From positions 8,337,001 to 8,401,000 of the forward strand of contig JANTQA010000015.1 in assembly GCA_027625915.1 (NCBI GenBank): DNA of 64,000 nt. Direction: 5' to 3'. A program made the position numbers and the translations under genes. The stretch comes from Anaeramoeba flamelloides. Its lineage: Eukaryota > Metamonada > Anaeramoebidae. The notes under the pieces are model-generated. The model saw only the letters and a list, made by a program, of their open reading frames with translations. It was not told where the DNA came from and did not search any database. Position 1 is the stretch's first letter. Every line of letters starts with the position of its first letter. Shown in pieces: positions 45,079-55,270 of this stretch.

Positions 45079-45223
45079 TTACTTAGGTTCCTTAGGTTCC
45101 TTAGGTTCCTTTGATCTTCCTCTTTTTTGTTTTTTTAGGTGTTTGGGGAAAGGTAAAAGGAATAAAATTTCATTATATGAATTGATAGGCTTGTTGCTGA
45201 TTAGATCTTGTACAAACTTATAT
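45079..45223 (-). pseudogene. 5' coding-like extension of the ankyrin gene behind a TAA
   Basis: In the same frame as the ankyrin exon, this stretch reads FVQDLISNKPINSYNEI, FLLPFPKHLKKQKRGR, SKEPKEPKEPK and then TAA (45079-45081). The codon unit CCT-AAG-GAA repeats three times, and the stop is what a single G-to-T change in a fourth unit would give. An aag just before position 45223 could be an acceptor. Possibilities are a real nonsense mutation, a sequencing error in the tandem repeat, or an intron boundary near here. Confidence 0.4.
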
Positions 45224-46280
45224 CATGATCAGATTAAACTTTAAAGAATCGAACTCGGTATAATATACTTAAGAGAACTGAATCAACTGATGTAATTAGA
45301 AAGCAACTGGAACGAACAGAATCCATCTTTCTGTAAAATCTGTCTAGCCAGTACTTGTAATTGGATTCTAGCTAGAACAGTAGGTTTCTTGTACCGGTAT
45401 TTTGAAATAACAAGATTTGGTATTTTGCAAAATAAAAATAAAAAAACAAAATAAAAATAAAAAAACAAAAAAAAAATAAAAAACAGAAACAAAATTGAAA
45501 ATTTCCAAAACAAATTCTTACAATGGCGTCAATAACCCAGGTTGGCAACCTTTAGCCCATTACAAAAATTTAACTCATATTTTTGTTTCAGGTTTTTGTA
45601 TTTAAAGATAGGAATTAATATGTACATATACATATTCTAGGTTCGGATTTAAATTGACATCAGAGTTTAGATCTTTTGATTAATTGAAATGGCTGAATAA
45701 TATTAAATGCTTTTTTTTTTCAAAATTTTGTCATATTCAAATAATTTCTGAGATTAAATGATTTTTTTATAAAAATTTCAAAAGTGATCTTTTTCTCAAT
45801 TTTTTTTGTCAAAAAATTACATTTTAATCTTCCAATATCTTCATAATTTTTTTTAAAAATTTATTTAAAGAACGCTATTTCTTGTTTATATGTGTGTTTT
45901 AATACCATTGATTTGTTTCTTTAATTTGTACAGTCAATACTTTTTTGCATGAGTTAAATTTTCATAATGGGTTAAAGTAAAAAACATGGGTTAGTTTTTT
46001 TTTTTTTTTATTTTTGAAGAGAGAAAATTGCTTTTCTCCTGTGTGCCCTAATTTCTAAACTTTTTTTTAGAAATTTTGTTAAAGAATCACAAATTTTATT
46101 ATCACTTACTAATGATAATATATATAATGAATTCATTTTATTAATAATATCGGAGATATTATTAATTTTTTTATTTTTTTTTTCAAAAAATTCAGATATC
46201 CAGATTTTTCGATTTATTTTATAGGCCGGACAGTCCCATAAAAAATGATCGAAATCTTCAATGATATCAATATTTAACGT

Positions 46281-47600
46281 TTATTTGCGTAAATCACAAT
46301 TTTTATTTTTATTTTTACTTGTTACATAAGAGTACCTATTTAAACAATTAGTAAAATTTCGAAATTTTAGAATTGTTTTTGAAGCTTTCCAGTTTAAATA
46401 TTTTTGTTGTTTGAAATTGCAATTTTGTTGTTTTATAATTTTTAGATATTGTTGAACTTTCCAATTAGGTGGATTTTCCAATTCGGTTAATCGAAAAACT
46501 TTTAATTCTAAATCTAATAATTTTAATCCCTTAGTGTGCCAATTAATATTTTCATTTTCCAATTTTCGAAAATTTAGTATTGTTTTTAATTTTTTTAAAT
46601 TTAAGAAATCAAATTTTTCTATCAATTTATATTTTCTTCGGTATACTTTTAATCTAGCGAGATCAATTTTTGCTTCAGTTTTATAAATTAATCGAGGTGA
46701 ATGGATATTAATTTGTAAGAAATTTGTGACTGATTTATTGATAAATCTATCAATTCTTTCAAAATCATTTTGTTTCAAGCCAAATATTTCAAGACCATAA
46801 TAAAGTTGACTTAAAATGAGAGCTTTGAAAGAAGTTATTTTGACTCCATTGTTGAGTTTATTTTGTTGAAACAATCGATTAAGTGTTTCCAAGGACTTTT
46901 CTACTTTTTTGGTATTATATTCAAGATGTGTGTTTTTTTCTAACCAAATCCCAAGATAAAAAATATCTTTTAATTCTTTTTTATATTTGGTTTTTTTATT
47001 ATGTGGGTTCATCCCGAATCTTTTTATTATTTCAAAAATCCTTTCTAAATTAATTTTTAGAGAGATTAATGGGACTTTCATAATAAGAATAAGATCATCT
47101 GCATACATTTGAACATGAACAGCTAAAGTTTTTAACTTTTCTAGTAGGAAATGAGATATAAATGCGAAGAGAATTGGTGATAAAGGGATCTCCTTGATAA
47201 ACTCCAATTCCTTCTTTTTTGTAATATCTCAAGAGCCAATTTTTAATTGTTTCATTTTTGATAAATTTTTTAATAGATTGATATATTAACGAGTGTTGTA
47301 TAGAGTCAAAACATTTTTGTATGTTCTTTTTTACTACAAAATATTCTGTATTTTTATTTTTATTTTTTATTTTTTTAAATTTTCTTAATAAATTTAAAAC
47401 AGCAATTCTTGTTCCAAAATATTTTTTAAATCCAAATTGTTTTTTTTGAAATCAAGTCCCATGAGTCTTGAATTCCAATGTAAATTAATTTTAAAAAAAA
47501 ATCTTGGAAGAGATTGATTTATAGAGATAGGTCGATAATTTAATGGTTCGCCTTCATCCCCCCGATTTATGAATAAATAATAAATTTCTTTTTTTTAATA
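46281..47600 (-). pseudogene. LINE reverse transcriptase remnant
   Basis: From upstream to downstream: NYRPISI near 47540, a Gly-Val-Tyr-Gln-Gly-Asp-Pro / LSPILFAFISHF motif at 47165-47200, the catalytic YADDLILI at about 47100, and YLGIWLEKNTH at about 46960. The thumb region continues to 46281. A one-base insertion splits the GDP/LSP motif between two frames, and further shifts lie upstream of 47207. The longest remaining open piece is 308 codons. This enzyme copies LINE RNA into DNA at a nicked target. It is now inactive. Confidence 0.88.
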
Positions 47601-48215
47601 AAATTTATACTTTTTTCAGTTTCGTCTGTTATCCAATTTAAAAAAAATATTTTGAACTGTTTTAATAAAATAATTATAATTTAATAAATATTGAATTGGT
47701 TGGTTTTTTTATAAACTTATAATGATTTATTTTGTCAAATTCTTTAACTGATTTATTTTTTTGAAATTTGATTATTTCTTTAATTTTATCTTGATCAAAA
47801 AATTTCCTTTATGTCAATTGGATTTAATGAATTTTTATTAATTTTAAATTTTTTTAATATAATTAATTATATTTGTATTAAGTTTTTTGACTAATTGATT
47901 TTACAAAATCGTTATACACTGTGAATATGGTTTCATTATTTAAAAACATTTTTTGTAGAAGTTTCTCTTATTTTATTTAATGTTTTCCAAAAGTTTTTAT
48001 TTTTATTATATTCTTCATTTATTTGATTAAGTAATTTTAAGTAATTTAATTCATTAATTTTTTTTCGATTTTATGTAAAGTTTCATTTTTATCAAACAAT
48101 TTATAAAGTAAATTATTAATTTTTAATTTATCTTGTTTGATATCAAATACTATTCTTTCTTTCTGTTTATTTTTTTTTTAAATAAAATAAAATTTTCTTC
48201 ATTTAAATTAAAATT

Positions 48216-48961
48216 CTATCGAGAAAAGAATTGGAGAAAGTCTTCTTGAAAGGTTGGAATATCTTTAATTTTATAGATATCATTGATTTCCCAATTTGAG
48301 TTTATTTCAAATTTATTCATAATTGTATTATGATCACTAATAAAATTTTTGATAGTATTTGATTTATTGAGTTTTAAATTATTAAAATTTGTTAAAAAAT
48401 AATCCAAATTGTTTGGTTTTCTACTTGGTTTATTATTAAGAAATATTTGAAAATTAAATTTTTCAAATAATTTTATTTTATTTTCATTTAAATTAAAATC
48501 ACCACCAATAATTGTTTTATTGTTTTGGTATTTTCTTAAGATATTTATTATTTTTTTATTAATTTCAATATTTCGGTCATTTCTCCGATATATATTAATA
48601 ATGATTAAATCAGTAAATTGTTTTCCCATTACATCTAAATCAGCAATTAATATTTCACGAAAAAATTCTAGAAATATCTTTTTTTATTATTATTAATAAA
48701 CCACCCTTATTTCCATTATTTCCATAAGATTTTTTATTCACAGAGAAATAGTTTGTGAAAGTTGGTTTTTTTTGTTATTTTGGATTCTTGTATTAAACAA
48801 ATATCGATATTACATTTTAATAAAAAAGATTCTAATTTAAAAATTTTATTTGAATTATTCAAGCCACAAATATTTAAAGAAGCTATATTAATATTTATTT
48901 TTTGATTTTTATTTTTCATTTTTTTAGAACCTTTTATTAATAATCTTTCTTTGTTCTTCAA
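48216..48961 (-). pseudogene. LINE APE-type endonuclease remnant
   Basis: The N-terminal piece (48961-48734) has IASLNICGLN and the catalytic LIQESK motif. A middle section in another frame reads KGGLLIIIKK. The C-terminal piece (48629-48216) has the active-site GGDFNL and SDHNT motifs. All hallmark APE residues can be located, but they are spread over at least two frames, with a stop at about 48675. In life this domain nicks target DNA for target-primed reverse transcription. Confidence 0.85.
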
Positions 48962-51152
48962 AAAATGTTTTATATATAAATCATTTGTAATATTTTTTTG
49001 TTTATTTATTAATATTCTTTTAAAAGTTTTTATTTTTTCGAGATTTTCCCAAATTACAAGTTTATTATTTCCTTTCCTTAAAAATCTAATAACACAATAA
49101 TTATTTAAGAAATTAAATATTTCTAATGTTGAAATATTTTTTTGAATAAAAAATCAATTTGTTTTTTGTTTGGTACATTTTGTAACTTTTTTAAACTTTT
49201 ACAATATGTAAAGTTTGAAAAATAAATTATTTTATTTTTATCATTATTGTAATCAATATTATTATTAATTTGGTTTGATAAATAAATTAGTGTTTTTAAT
49301 AAATTGGAAATTTCTATTTTTTCGTTATTTGAATTGGAGTAATTATAATTATCAAATATTGAAATATAAGAATAATTAAAGGATTTTTTAATCCAATATT
49401 CAATTTGGAAGTCGTTGATTTTTGTTAGTTTCCAATTTTTGAATTCAATAAGAATTATTAATTTTAATAAATTTTTTATTAATAATTTTTTATTTGTTGT
49501 GTTGAATTCTTTTATATTTAATAAGATAATAAATTCATTCATAATTTTTAATTGAATTTTTTTCAAGTGGTTGTCGTTTTTTTTGGGGGTTTTGATGATA
49601 AAACGAGAAAAAAATTTTCTGAATGAGTCTTATTAAAAAATTGAATATTGAAAAATTTATTTTATTTGTTGGATTTAGTTTGAATTTATTTTTTATAATT
49701 ATTGGAAAATTGAAAGGATTATCAATTTTTGTAAAAGTCCATTTTAAATCATTCTTTTTAATTTTTGATTTATATGAAGTTTTTATATATAAAATAAAAT
49801 AAATTAAGGTTTTAAAAATATTTATTGTTTTAATTTCTTTTTTAAAACCTGATAGTCAGTTTTTCTTTTGGTTTCTATAATTGATACAGTAACCTGAAGT
49901 ATCAAATGTGTGGTTTTTACAATCTTTATTGTTTAGAGTTATTCCTTTACATTTAACACTGGTTATTAATTTATCTGAAATACTGTTTTTGCCTTTGCCT
50001 TTGTTTTTGTTTTTTTAAGTTGAGTTGAATATTTTTCATATATATTTCTTTTATTTTTTTGGAGTTTGGTTAAAATAATATAATAAATCTTTTTGAATAT
50101 TTGGTTTTTTATCAACTTTTTTGTTTAAGTTATTTGAGTTATTTGAGGTTGGTTGATTATTATTTTGATTAATTTTTTTGATTAATAGAAATAGAGTTGT
50201 TAATTCCATCAATCTTATCAATTTCTTGATTTTTTTTATTATTTTTTCTTTTTTAATTCTTTTTCGAATTTTTCTTTAAATTCTTTATCTCGAATTAAAA
50301 ATTGATTATAAACTAGTTCCTCTTCTTTTCTTTTTGAGGATTGAGTTGTTTTGGAATCATTTATATTTGGGTTTAGTTTTTCTAATAAAGATAGTTCAGA
50401 TTCATTTTCTGAATCTTTTATAATTTGAATTTCATTAGATTTATCTTTTATTTCATTCTCAGAATGAATATAACCTTTATCAGATTTATTCTGAATTTTT
50501 TTTGGATGATATATTATTATATAAGTTATTATTTTTATTTTTAATAACTTTATGATTATTTTTAGATAAATTTGTGATAATTTCTTTCAAATCTAGAATT
50601 TCTTTTTCAAGAGAATTAATTCTATTTTCATATTGATTATTATTATGATTTGAATTATTATTTGAATTCAATTTTGGAGTTTTTGAATTTTTGGTTATTT
50701 GTTTTTTGGAATTAGAGAGTAATTTTTGTAGGCCTTTTTAATGATAATTGGTCTCTCATTAATCAGTAAACCATTTAAGTGAAGTGCCTTATCTCTAATT
50801 ACACAAGAAGGAAAGGTAACAAACGCAAAAATACTTTTTTGTTTTTTTTCTTTTTAATTATAACTGCATTTTTTGGGTTGAAGTTTTGAAAAAAGAAATC
50901 AAATTATCTGTGGTGTAGTTCTGGGGATAATTGAAAATAATTATTTGTGTTTGTGATAATTTCCTTTTTGAATTGTTTTTATTATTTTTTTTTATTTTTT
51001 TATTTTTTTTATTTTTTTATTTCTTTGTTGTTGGGATCCATTTGCTTTTTTATTTTTTTTTATTGTTGCAAAAAAGTTGGTGTTTCGGCTTAATAGGGGC
51101 TTTGCTAGACTTTTCTTTCACTAGATCCGCGGTCTCAGTAATTTTCGCGTGA

Positions 51153-51763
51153 TCAAAAAATTTTATTTGTGATTTTAACACCACTGACAATTTTTTTTTT
51201 TTTTTGATCGTTCATGATCCAAAAAAATTTTGTCTTTAGTATTGGCGTCTCGTTGCAAATGGGTTTTTTGTATTTTTCACATTTTGTGAATTGTTTTTTT
51301 GTAAAGCTTTTTTTACTTGGTTTGTAGTCTTGAACATTAAGTTTTCTGTTGAAAATTTTTGTTGATTTTATTTTTTTTTCTACTCTTAGTGCTTCTTCTT
51401 TCTTTTTAAATTTTAGAGTTGCAATATTATTATCATTATCTTTTTGATTCATAATGAATTGTATTGATGGAAGTACTTCGACTTCTTGTTTAATGATAGT
51501 TAGCAATTCATCATAAGAAAAGATTTGTGGAATCTTAGATAGAAACATACAGTCAGTTTCACTTTTAAGACACAAACTTTCAACGAAATTTAAGGCACAA
51601 AAAAAATCTCAAATTAAGGCACAAAATTCAAATTCTAGTAAAATAATTTGTGAAAATTAAAATTCCAAAAAATTGTGCTTTAATTTGAGATTTTTTTTGT
51701 GCCTTAAATTTCGTTGAAAGTTTGTGTCTTAAAAGTGAAACTGACTGTAGTGTTTGTCTTCAT
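51153..51763 (-). pseudogene. LINE ORF1 5' part (RRM-like), interrupted by a MITE
   Basis: The ATG at 51761-51763 starts MKTNT, where a 198 bp MITE interrupts. Beyond the MITE the frame continues MFLSKIPQIFSYDELLTIIK, then a segment with RRM-like alternation (VEVLPSIQFIMNQ, NNIATLKFKKKEEALRVEKK), then a Lys-rich tail. Removing the MITE with one TA copy leaves ACT-ATG-TTT in frame, so the reading frame existed when the MITE landed. ORF1 proteins of this type bind LINE RNA. Confidence 0.65.
51550..51747. mobile_element. MITE family 1 (CAGTCAGT ends), copy 2
   Basis: A 198 bp element, about 90% similar by eye to 9411-9606, with the same CAGTCAGTTTCACTTTTAAG start and complementary end, flanked by TA (51548-51549 and 51748-51749). 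It lies inside the LINE ORF1. Confidence 0.92.
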
Positions 51764-52239
51764 TTGGGAAGAGTAAAGTTGAAAGAGTAAAAAGTATAAA
51801 AAATAAAAACATGGGTTAGTTACGCCACTGTATGACAAATTTTTTAATTGTGATCATTTGAAAAATTTCTGTAATAATTTATTGTTCAATAGTATTTTTA
51901 ATAGTTTTTTTGGTACTTTGAACATCGAAGAATTAATATGATTTACTTTAAATTAGATAATACTTTAATTCTCGACAAATCGATTGTGGACTCTAATCCC
52001 TTAAAATATAAATACTAGCATGAATATTTTCAATTCAAGTTTAAAAAATAAAATGACAAGAGTTGATCAGGTTTTTTGTAAATTTACTGAATTTGTGATT
52101 TATTAGCTTGGAAAGTTTCAATTTTTGATTTTTGTGTTATGAAAAAAAAAAAAGGAAAAATAATTAATTTGTTTTTTTATTTGATCAAGACACCAACGAT
52201 TTCTTTCTTAATACAGAAAAGGACCATTTTTATTAAACG

Positions 52240-53070
52240 AACACCAGTGACTCTCTTAATTGGTTAGTTCTGCTTTCGTTCATAACAATAGAATTTGGAA
52301 ATAATCATTGTTTTGTTTTGTCTTTTCTAAATCGCTTTAGTTTGAGTTTTGTTTTTTGTTTAGTTTTGATTTCCTTTTCTTTAAAAATTGCTTCGTTTCG
52401 ATCCGAAAAACGAAATTAAGATTTCGAAAAACCCAATACTTACCACCAACGTCAATTGTTCAATACTCTAGTTTTTTGAAACTAGAATATTGTGCAACTT
52501 GAAAAACAAGGAAAAATTAAATAGGATCAAATAACTCTTATCAATTGAAAAAGTTTGTTATTTGGAATAAAAAATGTAATTTCTGTTTGTTTTTCCAGAA
52601 TTTGGCTCATGTTTAATTCTTTGAAAAAAAGAGTGGACAGTAAAATAATACTTGACTAACGACCAGAAAGAATGATAATTTGTCTTTTGTGTTTTTTATT
52701 TATTTTATCATTAATAAATGACTTTGGATCTGAAGTATCTTTTGGTTATATTCGTAACCATTATTAGTGTGCATAAACTGCTTTATTTTTGATTGGTGTC
52801 AATCTTTTTTAATTGGAAAACGCAGATTAGTTTTCTCCGAATAAAGGAGAAATAGTGTTTACTTTTTTTTCTTTTACAAACCGAATTTTCAAATAAGAAG
52901 TTGGTAATTTATAAATTTGTTTGTAAAAGGAAAAAAAAGTAAAAAAATGTTCCATTCGATAATTCAAAAACAGTTATCAAAAAAAGAAAAAAGAAAAAAG
53001 AAAAAAGAAAAAAGAAAAAAGAAAAAAAAGTACCTTCAATAACAACCCAATTGTCCTCTTCGTTGGTCAT
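52240..53070 (-). CDS. Small multi-exon gene, structure partly resolved
   Basis: Exon 1 (53070-53034) starts at an ATG and reads MTNEEDNWVVIE plus one base before the donor GTACTT. A strong acceptor (pyrimidine tract ctctttttttcaaag) ends at 52619. From 52618 the frame continues in phase as ELNMSQILEKQTEITFF, then IPNNKLFQLIRVI, then TGA at 52527-52529. Further on, a ctag acceptor and a GTAAGT donor at 52442 bracket a short open segment (SIEQLTLV). A last coding-like stretch (MNESRTNQLRESLVFV) ends in TAATAAA near 52237. Which of the later exons are used is not decided. No family is recognised. The first intron holds an AAAAAAG minisatellite (52981-53030). The residue mix is far from homopolymer reading, which is why a gene is proposed. 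Confidence 0.45.
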
Positions 53071-54189
53071 TTGGTTTTTGAAAGAATAATAAAAAAAGAA
53101 TTTTTAAAAAAAAATAAATTGAGAACATTAAAATTGACTCAAATAAATTTTCAACCCAGTTTAGCTATTTTGGAAACAATCTATTGTTTTTGTTAAGAAA
53201 GGAATACTTGGGTGAGTTTCTTTGTTTTAATGAGTTGATCAGTAAAGTAGGTAAAGTCTTTTTAAGTTAAACAGAGTTATTCTTCTCATTTTTCAATTTT
53301 TAGTATTTCTTCATTAGGTGTTAATTCCTCTTAACTTTCAAATATTTCAAAACTAAAGAAATATTTAAAGAGATATGTTGTTATATCTGCCGTTGATTAT
53401 GAGTTTGGGAGAATATTTAGATTGTATCTCTTTGAAAATTTAGTTTCTTTTGTTTTTTTTATTTGTCCAAAAATAACTTTGATTTTTAAAAATTTTTTAA
53501 TTTACAAAATAAATTTAAAAATTGAATTTTAGTTATATAAAATCCTCAAAAAGAGTTCTTCCGAGACGAAATTGACTTAATATATAAAAATAAATTTTTT
53601 CAGAGATTTACCATAATCAAAATTATTGGGTGTCTTTTGGAATTTACAAATAGGATTATTTTTTACAAGAAAAAACCTTTCTTTAATATTGTGAAGAACT
53701 TAGATCCATGACATTTTTTTTTTCTAATTCTGGTAGTATTTGGGATAATAAAATCAAATATAAAATTTTATCAAAATTAGATTTGCTATTAAAGAATTTC
53801 CCAAAAAGTAGAGTTTAGTCCGATTATAACTTTAACTCTATTTTCTCAAAAATCTCTTTTAAATACTGATAAATTGCAATTTTTGTTTGGAAATTATATT
53901 TGGATTTTCCTTTTTCATTTATTCTGCTCAAACTTTGAATAATGCATTTTATGAAACCAAGTGTTAAGAAACTCAGTAAAACCAGTTGTTCTTCAAAATA
54001 TTCTTTGTCAGGTACTGTTTGATAAGAAACATTTCAAAGGTTAATAATATTGGAAATTGAACAAAAAATTTTTTGAAATATATTAGAATTTATCAGTCTT
54101 CTAAAAACCATATTCGATTTACTCTCAAATATTTTGGGTTTTGTCAAAAAAAAATGGATCTTGAGAGAATAAAAAAATTTTGCAAAGTA
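53071..54189. other. AT-rich intergenic region
   Basis: 5' flank of the small spliced gene. No credible frame and no repeat shared with the rest of the window was seen. Confidence 0.4.
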
Positions 54190-54648
54190 CAGTGGTGTAA
54201 TTAACCCGGGTTTACAACCTTAAACCCATTACTAAAAATTAACTCCTGTATTTTTTTCAGACTTGGGTATTTGAAGACCAGAAGACACCTATATATTCTT
54301 GGTTCGGATTTAAACTGACTTTAGAGATTAGATCCTTGATTAATCGAAATGGCTGAATAATATTAAATGCTTTTGTTTCAAAAATTTCGTTTATGTTTAC
54401 AAAATTTCAGAGATTAAATGATTTTTTTTAAAAAAATTCAAAAAATGAAATTTTGCTCATTTTTTTGTCAAAAAATTACATTTTAATCCTTCAATATCTT
54501 CATAATTCTTTTTAAAAATTTTATTTCAAGAACCTTAGTTCTTGTTTATATACTCTTTTCACCCCATTGATTTGTTTCTTTTATATCTAGAGTCATCCAA
54601 TATTTTTTACATGAGTTAAATTTTAGTAATGGGTTATTTACACCACTG
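54190..54648. mobile_element. MITE family 2, uninterrupted copy
   Basis: A 459 bp element, ends CAGTGGTGTAATTAACCC and the complement of CAGTGGTGTAAATAACCC, flanked by TA (54188-54189 and 54649-54650). Subterminal inverted segments continue (acccattactaaaaattaac / gagttaaattttagtaatgg). It provides the template showing that the copy at 45521 was split by the LINE. Confidence 0.9.
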
Positions 54649-54690
54649 TAGATTTTAATATTTGTTTATTACTGGTATTTGAATTATAAA

Positions 54691-54830
54691 CGTGTAACAA
54701 TTTTCACTTCATTTTCAATTTCCTTTTTCAAATTGAGTTTTTAAATTACAACATACAACTTATTTTTTTGAGAACTCTAATTGAGCGAAGAAAAATATGG
54801 AAAAGGAGTGAAAATTATTTCACATTTATT
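54691..54830. repeat. Short dispersed repeat, copy 2
   Basis: Matches 13870-14000; ends aacaattttcacttcatttt and gtgaaaattatttcacat are approximately inverted. It lies between the family 2 MITE and a LINE fragment. Confidence 0.5.
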
Positions 54831-54879
54831 ATTCAAATACCAGTTTACTAAAAAAAAAAAGAAAAGTCTTATTTATCAA

Positions 54880-55270
54880 TCCAAAAATATTTAAGTTATC
54901 CTTCAAGTTCAACAATTCTAAAATTCGTAACTGTTAATCACCGATTAAATTGATATAACTTTGTAATCGATAAAAAAATACAAATAAATTTTGTTCTCTT
55001 TGTTTTAAATATAAACATAAAGAAATATTAGTAAATATTGATCATATTTTATGGATATGCTCATCCTATGAATAAGATAGATTAATCCTTTTCTTTCATA
55101 GAAAACAAAAAGAATTATTTTACTGTAATAATTTTAGGCTGTTATATTTCAAGATTATATTTGTTAATTAAGAATCCTAAAATATAAAAATCTTTGATTT
55201 TCTGTTTAAATTTCTCAGAAATTGAAGACAAATGATATCTAATGTGTAATCTATACGTCTTCTCCAATAA
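54880..55270 (+). mobile_element. LINE 3' fragment (copy D)
   Basis: A rightward, 5'-truncated LINE end. The block ttcaagttcaacaattctaa matches the reverse complement of 27050-27080, and the bcoding-strand blocks after it follow the other copies to a degenerate form of the terminal palindrome (gtgtaatctatacgtcttct) and an aataataaaa tail. Confidence 0.6.

Larger units (their letters stand above)
45995..51804 (-). mobile_element. Full-length LINE (APE endonuclease + reverse transcriptase), decayed
   Basis: A 5.8 kb non-LTR retrotransposon oriented leftward. The 3' end is a T-rich run on the plus strand (poly(A) tail) at 45995-46010. A 15 bp target duplication aaaaacatgggttag flanks it. Order from 5': ORF1 with an RRM-like region (51763-51153) and a coiled-coil/Asn-rich part (about 50700-50480); spacer frames (49566-49123); APE endonuclease (48961-48216); reverse transcriptase (about 47600-46281). 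The 3' UTR carries a hairpin, gagaaaattgcttttctc. The ORFs are broken by several frameshifts and stops, so it is inactive, yet both ends are intact, so it inserted as a full-length copy. A MITE lies in ORF1. Confidence 0.9.
45521..51830. mobile_element. MITE family 2 (CAGTGGYGT ends), split by a LINE
   Basis: Left part 45521-45994 begins CAATGGCGTCAATAACCC; the right end 51820-51830 is the complement of CAGTGGCGTAA. TA flanks both (45519-45520 and 51831-51832). The left part aligns throughout with the uninterrupted 459 bp copy at 54190-54648 (shared block ggctgaataatattaaatgc). The 15 bp aaaaacatgggttag at 45980-45994 reappears at 51805-51819, so a LINE with a 15 bp target duplication interrupts this element. 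The MITE alone would be about 485 bp. Confidence 0.88.

Noticed and set aside
45283-45513. Phe-rich minus-strand frame upstream of the ankyrin gene
   Set aside because: Homopolymer reading of A-rich plus-strand DNA; no link in phase to the ankyrin exon could be shown.
45995-51804. LTR retroelement or virus-like element
   Set aside because: No LTRs, protease, integrase or capsid motifs; the APE endonuclease, poly(A) end and 15 bp target duplication identify a LINE.
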